NCBI GenBank assembly: GCA_036250225.1
Contig: JAPZLL010000003.1
Coordinates: forward strand, 310,001 to 374,000
Origin: Cercophora sp. LCS_1
Lineage: Eukaryota; Ascomycota; Sordariomycetes; Sordariales; Lasiosphaeriaceae
Reading direction: 5' to 3'
DNA length: 64,000 bases
The position numbers and the translations under genes were made by a program. Below, one piece after another: positions 1-10,232 of the stretch. Position 1 is the first letter of the stretch. Each line of letters begins with the position of its first letter. The notes beneath the pieces were generated by a model that was not told the DNA's origin, searched no databases, and was given only the letters and a program-made list of their open reading frames with translations.

Positions 1-2
1 CA

Positions 3-1091
3 GAACATCTGGATGGCTGGGTCCGAGACAAGACGAGGAACATGGTGTTCCCGGCGAATATGGTTGTCGGTCCTTCAAATCCATGGCCGAGGCCAATTCC
101 GGCCGGCGTCAAGGGCCAGCCTAGAGAGGAGAACTGCGAGCTGGCATACGAGCCCGCAGACGATATATACATGCGGCTCATCTCTACCGAGGGACTGACC
201 ACTCGTCAGAGGATAGACGCCGGCATAGCATTTGCCTCGTGGCTTGAGTTTAACGGGACTAAGGGACCAGCAAGCATTCTGCACGAGGATGCGATTGAAC
301 TGGCTCTCAGCGAACAGCCGCTACCCCAAGACGAGGTTATCGACCGAACGACATTTGTCCTCAAGGACAGCGCCACCCCCTCGAGAAATCTCCTCCTCTC
401 CCTCACCACATACGCAACCTTCAGAGCGCGTTGCGGCGATCTATCAACCGCCTTCCCCATTCTAGTCTCTCTCCTCAAGGCTCGCCGCAGCATCCCCAAA
501 GCAGACACATCCCTCACCAGAGATCTTCCTTCATTTACCAACTCTGAAGGCACCTGGGCCAAACTTGCTGCCCTCTTCAAAGAACCCGCATACCCGGGTC
601 CGCCACCCTCAGGCGCTCTCCCTCCAGCCCGAGAATCAAAAGAGCTCTGCGAGGAAGCGGCCTTAAACCTATACATTGGTGAGATCCTCTTCGCCACCCA
701 GAAAAACAGTCGCGAGGACGGCCTAGCATGGACACGAGACGCCGTCGACCTCGCCGAAGAGCAACTACGGTCCTTGACCTCCTCAGTCACAGACCGACCG
801 GCCCGTACCACATGCAGGGAATGTCTAGCCACAGGTCTGGACAACTGGCTCGCAATGGTGTCAAAGCTGGCAGACGAGGAAGCCACTAAGAAGGCAGCCG
901 CCGAGGCCAATAAGACTAAGGGCTCAAAGCTGAGCCTGTTCAGGCTATGGGGAAACCAAGACAGAGAGGAAGACTTGACACGGTGGAAAGCAGAGGTCAG
1001 AGTTATCGAAGAGAGAACAAGAAGATCCAAGGCGCTGCTGGATGACTTGACGCCACCGGGGAATGGTCTGGCCACGTTCTTTTCTGCCTAG
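3..1091 (+). CDS. 3' part of an unidentified alpha-helical (TPR-like) fungal protein, 5' end outside window
   Basis: The frame is open from the left edge (first full codon at position 3) to TAG at 1089-1091, giving about 362 residues without an intron, so the start lies outside the window. The product is rich in Ala, Leu and charged residues and reads as successive amphipathic helices, as in TPR-type solenoids. A short CRECLATGLDNW stretch and a Lys/Ala-rich helix (TKKAAAEANKTKG) lie in its last third. No catalytic motif or membrane segment is visible. Related fungal proteins are often given misleading database names, so I assign no function. An opposite-strand ORF of almost the same length is a shadow of the codon bias. 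Confidence is high that this is coding and low on what it does. Confidence 0.75.
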   Translation, partial: EHLDGWVRDKTRNMVFPANMVVGPSNPWPRPIPAGVKGQPREENCELAYEPADDIYMRLISTEGLTTRQRIDAGIAFASWLEFNGTKGPASILHEDAIELALSEQPLPQDEVIDRTTFVLKDSATPSRNLLLSLTTYATFRARCGDLSTAFPILVSLLKARRSIPKADTSLTRDLPSFTNSEGTWAKLAALFKEPAYPGPPPSGALPPARESKELCEEAALNLYIGEILFATQKNSREDGLAWTRDAVDLAEEQLRSLTSSVTDRPARTTCRECLATGLDNWLAMVSKLADEEATKKAAAEANKTKGSKLSLFRLWGNQDREEDLTRWKAEVRVIEERTRRSKALLDDLTPPGNGLATFFSA

Positions 1092-1688
1092 TGGGTACGT
1101 CGGGCACATGTATGGATATCTGGTTGGGGCGTTTGGAATCGTTGAACATACCCCAGCACAAAGCTGTTCAGGGGTCCAGCGTGGAATCAGGAATGGGTAA
1201 CTTGGATGCTCTTTGTAAATTGTATGTACAATGTCCAAAAGCGAACAGATTATTGGGTACACTTGGAACCTCGGGTAAGCTATCAGAGGTCGAACTTCCG
1301 TTCAGTCTTCTGGTACTTCGCGCTTCTCACTTGGGCCCAAGGATGGACAGGCGCTCTTGATAGAGACAAAGCCTGTGATATTAACACTAATACCGTATGG
1401 ATCTTAGGATCTTACTACAGGGGATGAAACCAACAGTGAAGTTGATGGGTCTCCGGGCTCACAACATATTCCGCGAGGAAATGCTTGTGTACTGTGCAGA
1501 TTTGCCGAAAGGCCAAGCTGATCTGCGCCTTACCTGGGGTTTTAAGGTGCCAAAGATGCTAAGCAAGCCTAGACCCTATCCTTCTGAGCTACCTGAACAG
1601 AGATCGCTTCTCATCTTGTTCCCTTCCCAGTAGCGAAAGGTTGCGATCGACTCCGGGAACAAGCCCGAATCACACTCCGAGATCCTCG
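1092..1688. other. Intergenic, between two convergent genes
   Basis: About 600 bases between the 3' ends of two converging genes. Only short unconnected ORFs are present, with no splice-consistent gene. It presumably holds both 3' UTRs and terminators. Confidence 0.6.
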
Positions 1689-3220
1689 TCACTCCTTGTC
1701 CTCCTCTTCCTTGGCCGTGACTCTCATGTTCTTCGCAGCCTCCGTGACCCCCTCGACATCGCTCGACTTCCCTTCCGGAGACTGCACCGCAGTCGAATCT
1801 GCGCCGGACTGCTTTGCGATGCCATTCTGGGCGCCCTCGTCCTGCTCGGAGCCCTTCTTACTGCCGGAATGAATGATTGGGCCTGCGCCGTTGGCAGTAG
1901 CCTCTGCGGCGCCGGCCCAAGTATTCATGAACTGTTGCATCTGTTCCGGAGACACACCACTGCCGTCCCCGACAACATCTGGCTCCATGTTCTTGTATGC
2001 GGCTCCTTTCATTGCAACCTGCTGGATCCATTTCAGCAAGGCAGGCTGGGCGTGACTCAAAATGAGCTCAATCATGTTGCAGTTCTCCCCCGCACTGTAG
2101 GAAGGACATCCAAACATCGTGAAGACGGAGGCTGCAGGGTTGCCTCGCGGTCCGGCGATCATCGTGTCCAACTCGCTTTGGTGAATGATGTAGGCACGAC
2201 CCCGCTGTTCCCGTCAGCATTTGTGAATTCTGCAGCCAAGGGACACTCACATCCTGCATGAACTCCTTGAACCCGTGACACACAACGTCCTTTGAGTCGA
2301 AGAAGCCGCCCATCACAGCCAGAGAGTTCATCCGGCCTCCAATCTTCTTCCAGACCTGATCGTTGTTGAGATATCTCTCCACCTCATCTGCGGCGTCTCC
2401 GGCAGCAATGACGTCCAGATTCGCGCAATTCTTGGTGATCGTGGGAATAACCTTCTCGAACACGTATTGGATATGCTCTGCCACTGTGCGGTTACTCTGG
2501 ATCGAGTTCTTCCGGTCATCGTGGCGCCGGGGTGTATGGACAGCGCTTGGCATCGGGATGTTCTGACGAGATACCTGGGTTAGAGAACGTTTACCCTCAG
2601 GCCACCACCACAGTTCTCCAGTATTGGCAAGAAGAATGCCAGGCGGAGAAGAGTCGGAGGACGAGGAAGCCTGCCCCAGCACGCCGCGCGTGAGCCCAAC
2701 CATAGAGCCCTTGTCAATACCACCCTCCCCTTTGACAACTCGTCCCGAAATGTAGCCGAAGGGGTGTCTGGGCTCTCCGAAGACTATGACCACACGCGAA
2801 GCGATGGAGATATTCTTGGACATGTAGACGGGAACGTGGGGCTCGGAGGGAGCGCTTCCAAGCGGGAGACGTAGAGACTCGAGGCCAAGGGCGGTCAGGC
2901 GAGATATGATGATCTTGGAGATGGCCTCTGCGAGTAGAGGTTAGCGAATGAATGTGAGCAGAGAGAAGGTAACATGCCTTCGATGGCGAACATTCGGCGG
3001 TCGTTCCATCGCTCGTTCTTGGTGACAGCGTACTTTATGTAATTGTCGGGGTCCTCGACCTCGCGGATCTCGTCGGAATTATGAATGAAGTAGCTACAAG
3101 TGCGGCACTGTCAGCGGTCGCTCCCCCGTTGATCTGGAATCGTGGAACCAACCCGAGCTCGAAGAGATCAGTCGGGAAGACGGGATCGGCCGGAAGGCCC
3201 GACCAGTGCCTACGGAACAT
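1689..3220 (-). CDS. Arb2-domain protein, four exons, one GC-AG intron
   Basis: Model: complement join(1689..2171, 2251..2927, 2978..3093, 3153..3220), 447 residues. The start at 3220 gives MFRRHWSGLPADPVFPTDL, the usual opening of fungal Arb2-like proteins, followed by ELGYFIHN, NERWNDRRMFAIEEA and HVPVYMSKN. The C-terminal exon carries IAGPRGNPAASVFTMFGCPSY and then a low-complexity acidic tail. The family is named after S. pombe Arb2, a partner of Argonaute in the ARC complex; the same fold is found at the C-terminus of HDA1-type deacetylases. A role in small-RNA or chromatin silencing is therefore possible but is inference only. Intron 2 (2928..2977) begins GCATGT and ends CAG, because only the GC donor keeps the frame. 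ATG 3220 is the first ATG in its open frame, but a further upstream exon cannot be excluded. Confidence 0.85.
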
Positions 3221-4007
3221 GGCTTCTTCTTCGATGGAGGAGTAGACAAAGTTGAGGAAGGTGAGTTTCTCGGAAGAGTAGAGAGCATGGAAGAGGTCAC
3301 GATTTGTGGTGGATAGTAAAAGATGGTACGAGGGGCGAGCGATGGGATGGAAGGAAGGAAGCGCCCTATTCACTCACCCCATTCACCGGCAAGATGAAAG
3401 CAAGGAAAGAGCAGGAAAACAACCATGGGAGCATTGCGGCTAGAAGCGAGAGGCCTAAATCACATCGTTTGCTACCAAACTCTAGGATCAAACTCGGAGG
3501 CAGGAGATAACTGCTATTGCTGAGAGGTGCACCATTCGAGATGATGGTGTGACTACCGACCAGACACTTCCTACGGGAAGAAAAGCTGGAACAAGAGTAG
3601 GAAGAGCTATGCTCAGGCGACGAGAAATCTTGGGCGTGGGTTTCGATGAAGGGGAGCAGTCGCCGCTGAAAACATGGATCAACACCAAGGGCGCTCGGCC
3701 CGACATCACGATATCGCATACGGGGATTCTATCGGCTGAGGTTCTGGTAAATGCCATGGCGTTCTGACTGGGTCGGGACTGGGTCGGGACAGCTTGCTTC
3801 TGTTGTCGCAAGCGCCCGAAGGAAAGAAAGACTTTCTGTCGTGTGGTCAAGACAAACTGGCGCTGGGATAGCATCACCATCAGTGCAAGTCGGGAGGTTG
3901 CACAAACATGACAAAACGAGACAGCAGTGTGTCGGAGGTCTCGATGTCATCAACTTCTTCTTCACATCCCAAGCAAAGCCTGAGATTGCAATGAAAAAAA
4001 AGATGGT
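3221..4007. other. Intergenic between the Arb2-type gene promoter and the U2 3' end
   Basis: Short ORFs occur on both strands, including a 117-codon minus ORF at 3366-3719 that looks like translated leader, but none has gene-like composition or splice partners. The region should contain the Arb2-type gene 5' UTR and promoter and the U2 3'-processing signals. Confidence 0.5.
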
Positions 4008-4199
4008 TGGTTCGCGTCGCCTGGAGGCAGTGTAATACCAGGGACACAGTGGTCAGTCGACCATGGGCAAGCCCAGAGGGAAGACAACCGAGAGGCAAAA
4101 ATTGGAATAATCACGATTCTACTCCGTAGAGTAGTTTCAGAGATTAAACTGAAAAGAACAGATACTACACTTGATCTAAGCCAAAAGGCAAAGAGAGCT
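4008..4199 (-). ncRNA. U2: U2 spliceosomal snRNA
   Basis: Read on the minus strand, the 5' end has CTCTCTTTGCCTTTTGGCTT, the invariant U2 start, followed by AGATCAAGTGTAGTATCTG. The GTAGTA within it pairs with the intron branch site. TTCTTTTCAGTTTAATCTC comes next, then the stem-loop CTACTC-TACG-GAGTAG (around 4119-4134). The Sm site AATTTTTGCC lies at about 4095-4103. The 3' domain ends in the conserved loop CCTGGTATTACACTGCCTCC, matching U2 stem-loop IV. Length is about 190 nt, as in other fungal U2 RNAs. Both ends are estimates, the 3' end (4006-4010) being less certain. U2 forms the U2 snRNP, which recognises the branch point, so it serves every spliced gene in this window. There is no sign of an internal intron. 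Confidence 0.96.
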
Positions 4200-4244
4200 A
4201 AAGAGAAAAGAAGAAAACAGGCAAAGAAGCGAGGGGAGCGGTAG

Positions 4245-4252
4245 ATTATATA
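4245..4252 (-). promoter_or_regulatory. TATA-type element upstream of U2 snRNA
   Basis: TATATAAT on the minus strand, about 50 bases upstream of the U2 5' end, is immediately followed by CTACCGCTCCCC. The spacing suits an snRNA promoter. The same TATA plus CTACCGC context recurs at 44354-44373. Confidence 0.6.
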
Positions 4253-4259
4253 CCCCTCT

Positions 4260-5240
4260 AAAGGGGGCCCGTGCACCACTGCAAACTTTGAAGGGCCGTG
4301 CGCTACACCTGTGAACTCTGGGAAAAACACACCGCCTGGCAGAATTCGGACCAAGGCGCAACGGCAACGGCATCTCGGGTCAGTTTTCGTGTCGACGAGC
4401 CAATTGAGCGTACCCCGCCAAACACGCCGACGTGCGCCTTCCCGTCACAATGTCGATGTTTAGGGCAAAGAAGCTTGATCTTGGGTGTTATGTGAACACC
4501 CGGATCATCCGCGACCACTCCAAGCGGAAGGCCTTTGAGGCTGCTGAGCCAGAGAGGTTTGTCAACCAATCCCCACAGGAAGCCCTGATCAAGAGGGACA
4601 CCACAATTCGCCGTTGCCTTTGGATGTGCTGACAATGCCCTGATACAATAGACAAGCGCTCAGATATATCATTCGCAACACAACCCTTCCCGCGAGGACG
4701 CGCGCCATCGCCCAGCTCCAGCTCTCCCAGATGCACTGCTATACGAGACCAACACAGATCAGGAACAGGTGTATTATGGGTGGCAGAGCAAGAGGTATTC
4801 TTGCTGACTTCAAAATGTCTCGTGTATGTGTTGTAGTTTCCCGTTACGATGTGGTCACTTCAACTAACGGGCATAACAGTTCATGTTCAGAATGAATGCA
4901 CTAGCGGGCAACATTCCAGGCGTCAAAAAGGCCAGTTGGTAAAATCGTAGGGGGACGGCGAGGTCAATTAGAGGCATTTTTATGCGTCCTAGTCACAGCA
5001 GTGTGTTCGGGCACGACAACAAGCTGTGCCAACCAGAGGTCTGTGAAACCACCTCTTGTATGCTCGGTTCAGGACCTCGTTACATGTATAATTTTGTTAC
5101 AATATTACCACAACGAAGAACAACCCTGTATTTCCCAAACGCCGATTCATGCCACCGCAGCAAGTCCCTTTCCTCTATATGGGTGTGAAACACCATAACC
5201 CAGATTGTTGAAACGCCCTATCCCCATCTTAGCCCAGTCC
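4260..5240. other. Intergenic, upstream of U2 and downstream of lipoyl synthase
   Basis: No gene is supported. A few ORFs of 60-110 codons overlap on both strands without consistent composition. The part next to 4260 should hold upstream U2 promoter elements, and the part near 5200 the lipoyl synthase 3' UTR. Confidence 0.5.
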
Positions 5241-6553
5241 CTACAAGGTCCCCTTACTAAACTCTGCCGTCGCGAGAGCCTCTTCGAGACCCTTTGCTGA
5301 TGGGGGCTTCTCTCCGGCCCGTTTTCTTAGCACATTCTCGATGAAAGCTTCGCCAGCCTTGTATGACGACCGCACCAAAGGTCCACTGGCGCAGTATAAG
5401 AAACCCATGTCGAGGGCTCGCTGCCTCCATAGGTCAAACTCGTCGGGGGTGACATATTTCTCAACCTTGAGGTGTCGCTTGGTCGGCCTCATGTACTGCC
5501 CAAACGTCACCACATCCACGTCCACCTTTCTCAACTCTGTAAATGCTGTCAGTGTGCTGTGTTAGAAATCGTGGGAGACATCTTACCTCTCAATGCGTCC
5601 ATCAGCTCCTCCTCCGTCTCCCCAAGCCCGAGCATGATGCTTGTCTTGGTGATGATGCCCTCCTTACCCCGAACCTTCTTGACATGCTCCAAGACCCTCA
5701 AGCTTTGCCGGAATGTTGCCCTTCTATCTCTGACGTAGGGGGTTAAGCCCTCCACGGTCTCAACATTGTGTGCGTACACATCGAGTCCACTCTCAGCAAC
5801 GATCTTGACCATGTCCAAGTCACCCGCGAAATCTCCGGTCAGCGCCTCGACCAATAACGTTGGCTTCTTCTGCTTGATCCTCCGAATAGTCTCCGCAAAG
5901 TGCCTTGCTCCGCCATCTGCGAGATCATCACGATCAACGCTCGTCAAAACCACGTATCCCAAACCCCAGCGAGCCAGCGCTTCGGCAGTGTTCTCAGGCT
6001 CGTGCGGATCCAAAGGAGGCGGTGCGCGACTTGTCTTGACGCTGCAGAAGCGGCATCCACGTGTGCATGTGTCGCCCATCAACATGATAGTTGCCGTGGC
6101 CGCAGCCTTGTTAGAGCCGCCCCAGCATTCGCCAATGTTGGGACACCGGGCTTCTTCGCACACCGTATGCAGATTGAGGCCGCGCAGATCAGCCTTGATC
6201 TTTCCGAAGTTCGGATTTGACCCGGGGGACGGAATAGGAGTCTTGAGCCATTCTGGGAGGCGTGTGATTGTGCGCTTGCGGCCGGCGGGGCCGACTTCAG
6301 CGGTGCGGAGGCTGTAGGCTTCGCTTGGAGAGAGAGGAGAGGCAGACGACGAAGTCGCAAGGAATTCGGAGAATGGGGCCACGGAAGTATCCTTGAAGTA
6401 GGTCGGCCGAGGAGATTTCGCGGGGGCGGAGGATTGTGGTGAAGGGTCGGATGGCGAAGGGATCGTGGCGTATGCCCGCGACGCAGCAGCTGCACGGACA
6501 ATGGTCCGCCGCAAAGGCGCCTGTATCCGCTGAATCGGCGCAGTTGAAGCCAT
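5241..6553 (-). CDS. LIP5: Lipoyl synthase, mitochondrial (radical SAM)
   Basis: Model: complement join(5241..5536, 5587..6553), 420 residues; the 50-nt intron starts GTAAGA and ends ACAG. The enzyme inserts two sulfur atoms into protein-bound octanoyl groups to make lipoyl cofactors for pyruvate and 2-oxoglutarate dehydrogenases and the glycine cleavage system. The auxiliary cluster motif CEEARCPNIGEC (Cys 132, 137, 143) and the radical-SAM motif CTRGCRFC (Cys 163, 167, 170) are intact, as is the C-terminal RSSYKAGE. The first 50 residues are rich in Arg, Ala and Ser without acidic residues, as in a mitochondrial presequence. An in-frame ATG at 6625 is also possible, but the one at 6553 starts the presequence directly. 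Length and motif order are normal for the family. Confidence 0.96.
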
Positions 6554-8020
6554 GGTATTTGTGTTTTCCTGTGACAATGACTTGGCCGATGGATGCTCCG
6601 TGAGCTCGGCGGCGGATGCAGTCAAGGAGAGTTGGGAATTCGTGATCGTAAAGCCAAGAACAAAAATCGGAGCCGCGTTGAACCGGCATATTATGTAAGC
6701 CCGCCGCTACCCGACAAAGCGTCATCCGTTTGGCCTGGGATCGGGGACATCATGATAGTCATTTGCCATCGGTCGTTCAGATGCACTCGAAGAAACCATA
6801 GCATAATTACTGCAAGGCTGTATAATTGCATATATGTAAAAGAACCTACTCGCTACTCGAGGTGTGCGGGCTCATTCCAACTCAGGATTCTGTCCCCGAT
6901 CCAATCAACCTGCTTCTGTGCGACATGGCATGGCATATCCTGTGGTACGCCGGAAAATAATCAATAAAAACGAGTTGTATACCCGAAAATGCTCAAGTGT
7001 CACGGAAAATTGGGCGGGAGCCAAACTGGGCGATGATGAAACCAGCCTGCAACAGCATCCGGGTCGGGTGTTTCCTGAGAAGATACATTTGGGGTCCCTG
7101 CGAGGATGTTTTTCATCACTCAAGATCCAAAAGAGATCTCAAGATGGAGGGTAAATCTGAGCCAAAACCTCTCCAAGCCATCCTGACAATGACCTGTAAA
7201 GTTGAGTTCCTGGATGTCACAAACAAAGAATGGAAACACGTTGTCCCAGCAATGAAACTTCCCCACTTGCCCATTTCGCTGCTCGATTGACGATGGAGCT
7301 TGATCCTTGCTGTGGCTCGTGAGCTGGGCTGCACGGCCACACAGCTGACGACATCCATAGATGATCGGTTGGGTCGGAGAACAGGGCGGATGCTGAGCTG
7401 AGAGGGCGACGACCTTGCGTTGTGAACAAAGTGGACACCGGTCGATCTCTATTCAGGAAGCTGAATAACACAAGGCGAAAATGTGATTTTTAGATTTTAG
7501 ATTTTTGTTCGTGATGTGATCGGTCTAGTTTATCTGCAGTGAATGCTACTGTCGGTTCCATTCCATCTCCAACCCCAGAGTGAGACGAAGAGAGCTTCCT
7601 GGGCAACTTACGTGGTCTCTCATTCAGAGACAGGTCGCAGACTGTGCCTCGGAGCCTGCAGTCAACACGCACTAACAACCAGCGGAACGAAAAAGGCGCA
7701 ACCTTGTTAGGTAGGATCGGTGGCTTGCTTAGCCACACCCAGTCCGTTTAGCAACCAGCCCAACCTTCTTCCACGGGTTCCGGGGTTCCCTGATCTCGTT
7801 TCGGCTGCGCTCTCGCCTCCGCAAAACGTCTCACAACCTACAATCACCTGCCAACCTTCCTCTCCCACTTTGCTCCCTCCAACATTCCCAACGTTCAGAC
7901 CAGAGAATAATCGCAAACGAAACGATCTCATATCTTTGAAAAGCATTACAAACAGTTTGCGACAATTTCGCGCGCGACTTCTCAGCCTTTCCAGTCCACA
8001 CTCAGCAAACCGCATTCGAG
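6554..8020. other. Shared upstream region of two divergent genes
   Basis: About 1.5 kb between the divergent lipoyl synthase and R-SNARE starts. The right part (7850-8020) is pyrimidine- and CA-rich leader typical of fungal 5' UTRs. ORFs up to 120 codons show no recognisable features. Confidence 0.55.
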
Positions 8021-8892
8021 ATGTCTGCCGGACAAGAACCCTACGACCCCTATATCCCCAGCGGCGGGGCACCTCAAGCTGGCGGCAACAACAGAACGCA
8101 AGCGCTCCAAGCGGTAGGTTTCATTTCATTCGCAACTTCCAGGCGTCCCATATTTTGTTGTGTCGAACCGAACCGATTGCCGCGATGGCCCGGCGCCGAA
8201 CTGTCAGCCACATGACAAAGCTCCGCATCCCTCGAGCGCGACCATCGCCAGATCATCTACAACCGAGGTGGCTATCGCCAAAACGATACAAACGATATGG
8301 AAAGGATTGCGGGGCAGCTCGTGGGGGCGTACACCCAGATCGATTGGCCTAGCGAACAGTTCAACACTGCCGTTGACGACAAAGCAGCCATTCAGACCTT
8401 CCACGGCCTTCCTGCGGACTGAATGACATTGCCTCCGAATAGAAAGGCTCGCTTACACCGATTTTGACACCGACAAAATATGGGAATGCCCCCCGGCAGG
8501 TGGAACGCTTAGGACTCAAATGCTGACATCCTGTTTTTAGCAAATTGATGACACCGTTGGTGTGATGCGAGACAACATCAACAAGGTGTCTCAGCGTGGC
8601 GAGCGTCTTGATAACCTGCAGAACAAGACCGATGACCTGGCGGCATCCGCCCAGGGATTCCGTCGTGGTGCCAACCGGGTTCGCAAGGCGATGTGGTGGA
8701 AGGTAAGAAAACCCTTGAGGCTCTTTCAATGCGGAATCCTGACAGCGAGTAGGACATGAAGATGCGCATCTGGCTAGGCATCGGCATTGCTATCCTCATC
8801 ATTATCATTGTTGTCCCAGCAGGTATGTCGCTCGTTCAGTGGTTATGGGTTCCGAGCTAATAATGCGAATAGTCGTTGCCACAAGGAACTAA
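8021..8892 (+). CDS. SNC1: Synaptobrevin-type R-SNARE (Snc1/2 class)
   Basis: Model: join(8021..8113, 8541..8702, 8753..8822, 8873..8892), 114 residues. It is a vesicle SNARE for fusion of secretory vesicles and recycling endosomes with the plasma membrane. The first 31 residues are Pro/Gly-rich, as in filamentous fungi. The coiled-coil SNARE motif runs from QIDDTVGVMRDNINKV to ANRVRKAMWWK, with the zero-layer Arg in VSQRGERL at about residue 50. A C-terminal anchor (IWLGIGIAILIIIIVVPAVV) and a short luminal tail ATRN follow. The MWWKDMKMR juxtamembrane motif is typical. Intron 1 is 427 nt, far longer than the others here, and I see no exon or clear snoRNA inside it. All junctions are in frame. 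Confidence 0.95.
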
Positions 8893-10232
8893 GCAGCAAC
8901 GGCGCTTGAGGCTCTCTCAGAGGCTATGACGATGATGACAATGAGTCTTGTACAGACACGAAACTGGATTTCGCATGCATTCGGCATTCATGGGGAATGG
9001 GGAACTAGTGCGTGGCACGGATTGATTTCAAGGGAGTTTTGTTTTTGTTCGCGGTTCCTCGCTGGTTTTGGCTCAGTCAAGGAGAAGCCGCTTCGGCGTT
9101 TAGCCTGGAGGTTCAGTCGGGAGTGGCATCAAGTCGCCCTTCACTGTATATCCATCTGTACTTATGATCAACGGCGAGGAGGCGTTTTCCCACTTATGGT
9201 TAATCGAGATGGTCTGACGATTGGCACGGTTTTGAAACAATACCAGCCGAGTTTTGTTGTATCTGTAGACCAAATGAGTGCCGAAACAAAACATACACAG
9301 GAAAGCGACGATGATGAACACTCCGTTGCACCCCATCGGCAATCGGGGTGTAACTCCGACCGAGGAGCAACTGATCGCGAGCGCAACCCACCGCCGTATC
9401 GATTGCGCTCTGCACGCCCGCTCCGCAATCGGATAAATGCTCTCTGTCTACTTGAGGGAGTCACCTTTTGCCAACACTTGCAAATATTGATCACGAGTGC
9501 TCGCCACAGCGTAGACTTAGTGACAAGGAATCGCGTACGAAATATATTGGAATGGCTGTCGAGAGCAGAAAAAAATCGAGACCTCCAAACTAAAGATATC
9601 TATGCATAATTGCTCCACCTGACGTCCAGATTTTTTTCTACCTTGACGGCCTTGTTCTGCGAAGGCTGCATGACGGGTACAGCGTTCGAACCTCCACTGG
9701 TGGTGGAACTAGCACTGACGAGCGGGACAGATAGGACGTCACATGCCATCCCTTGTCACCGTTGCGGGACAGCAAGTCATTGCTAACACAGGGACCGCTA
9801 GGGTACAACGGGCGCCACCGACCCCTCGCGCAGAGCGGTTTCGGGGCCTCTCGATTTTTTTCTTGGCTGCCCCTCCTCCACAGACCGACCTTTTACCTGG
9901 TTTTTGTGACTGGGCTGTTGATCACCGAGTTCAAAGTCCCCATCTCCGACCTCTCTCCGACCCCAAATCCTCCTCCATTGACGCTTGGCGAGGGAATTTG
10001 GAGTTGGTTCAGGGTTCCTCTCCTCTCTGCTCTTTGATCTTCTCCTCTCTGTTCGTCAATGGTTGACGTTTGCCTCACAATTGGCAATTGACGCATTCAA
10101 CATTGTGTTGCGGTCAAGCGACTCGTTAGTCACACCTAGAACGTTGCGCTGCCCTCGCAGCCTTTCTTTTCTCCCGGACGCCGATCGACCGAGCGCCCCC
10201 TTCCTCCTTTAACGTCTCTTCCGCGCCGCACA
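8893..10232. other. Intergenic, 3' end of R-SNARE gene and ARG5,6 promoter
   Basis: The ORF at 8926-9609 (227 codons) has no splice partners and unlike composition. I regard it as chance plus 3' UTR. The 300 bases before 10233 are CT-rich leader. A GTTAGTCAC at about 10125-10133 is one mismatch from the Gcn4/CPC1 site TGASTCA and is the only weak hint of amino-acid control. Confidence 0.5.

Noticed and set aside
206..1075. 289-codon minus ORF opposite the first gene
   Set aside because: Shadow of the plus-strand coding frame; composition is Ser/Arg/Leu-rich noise.
8926..9609. 227-codon plus ORF after the R-SNARE gene
   Set aside because: No domain, no leader, irregular composition, and it begins within the expected 3' UTR.
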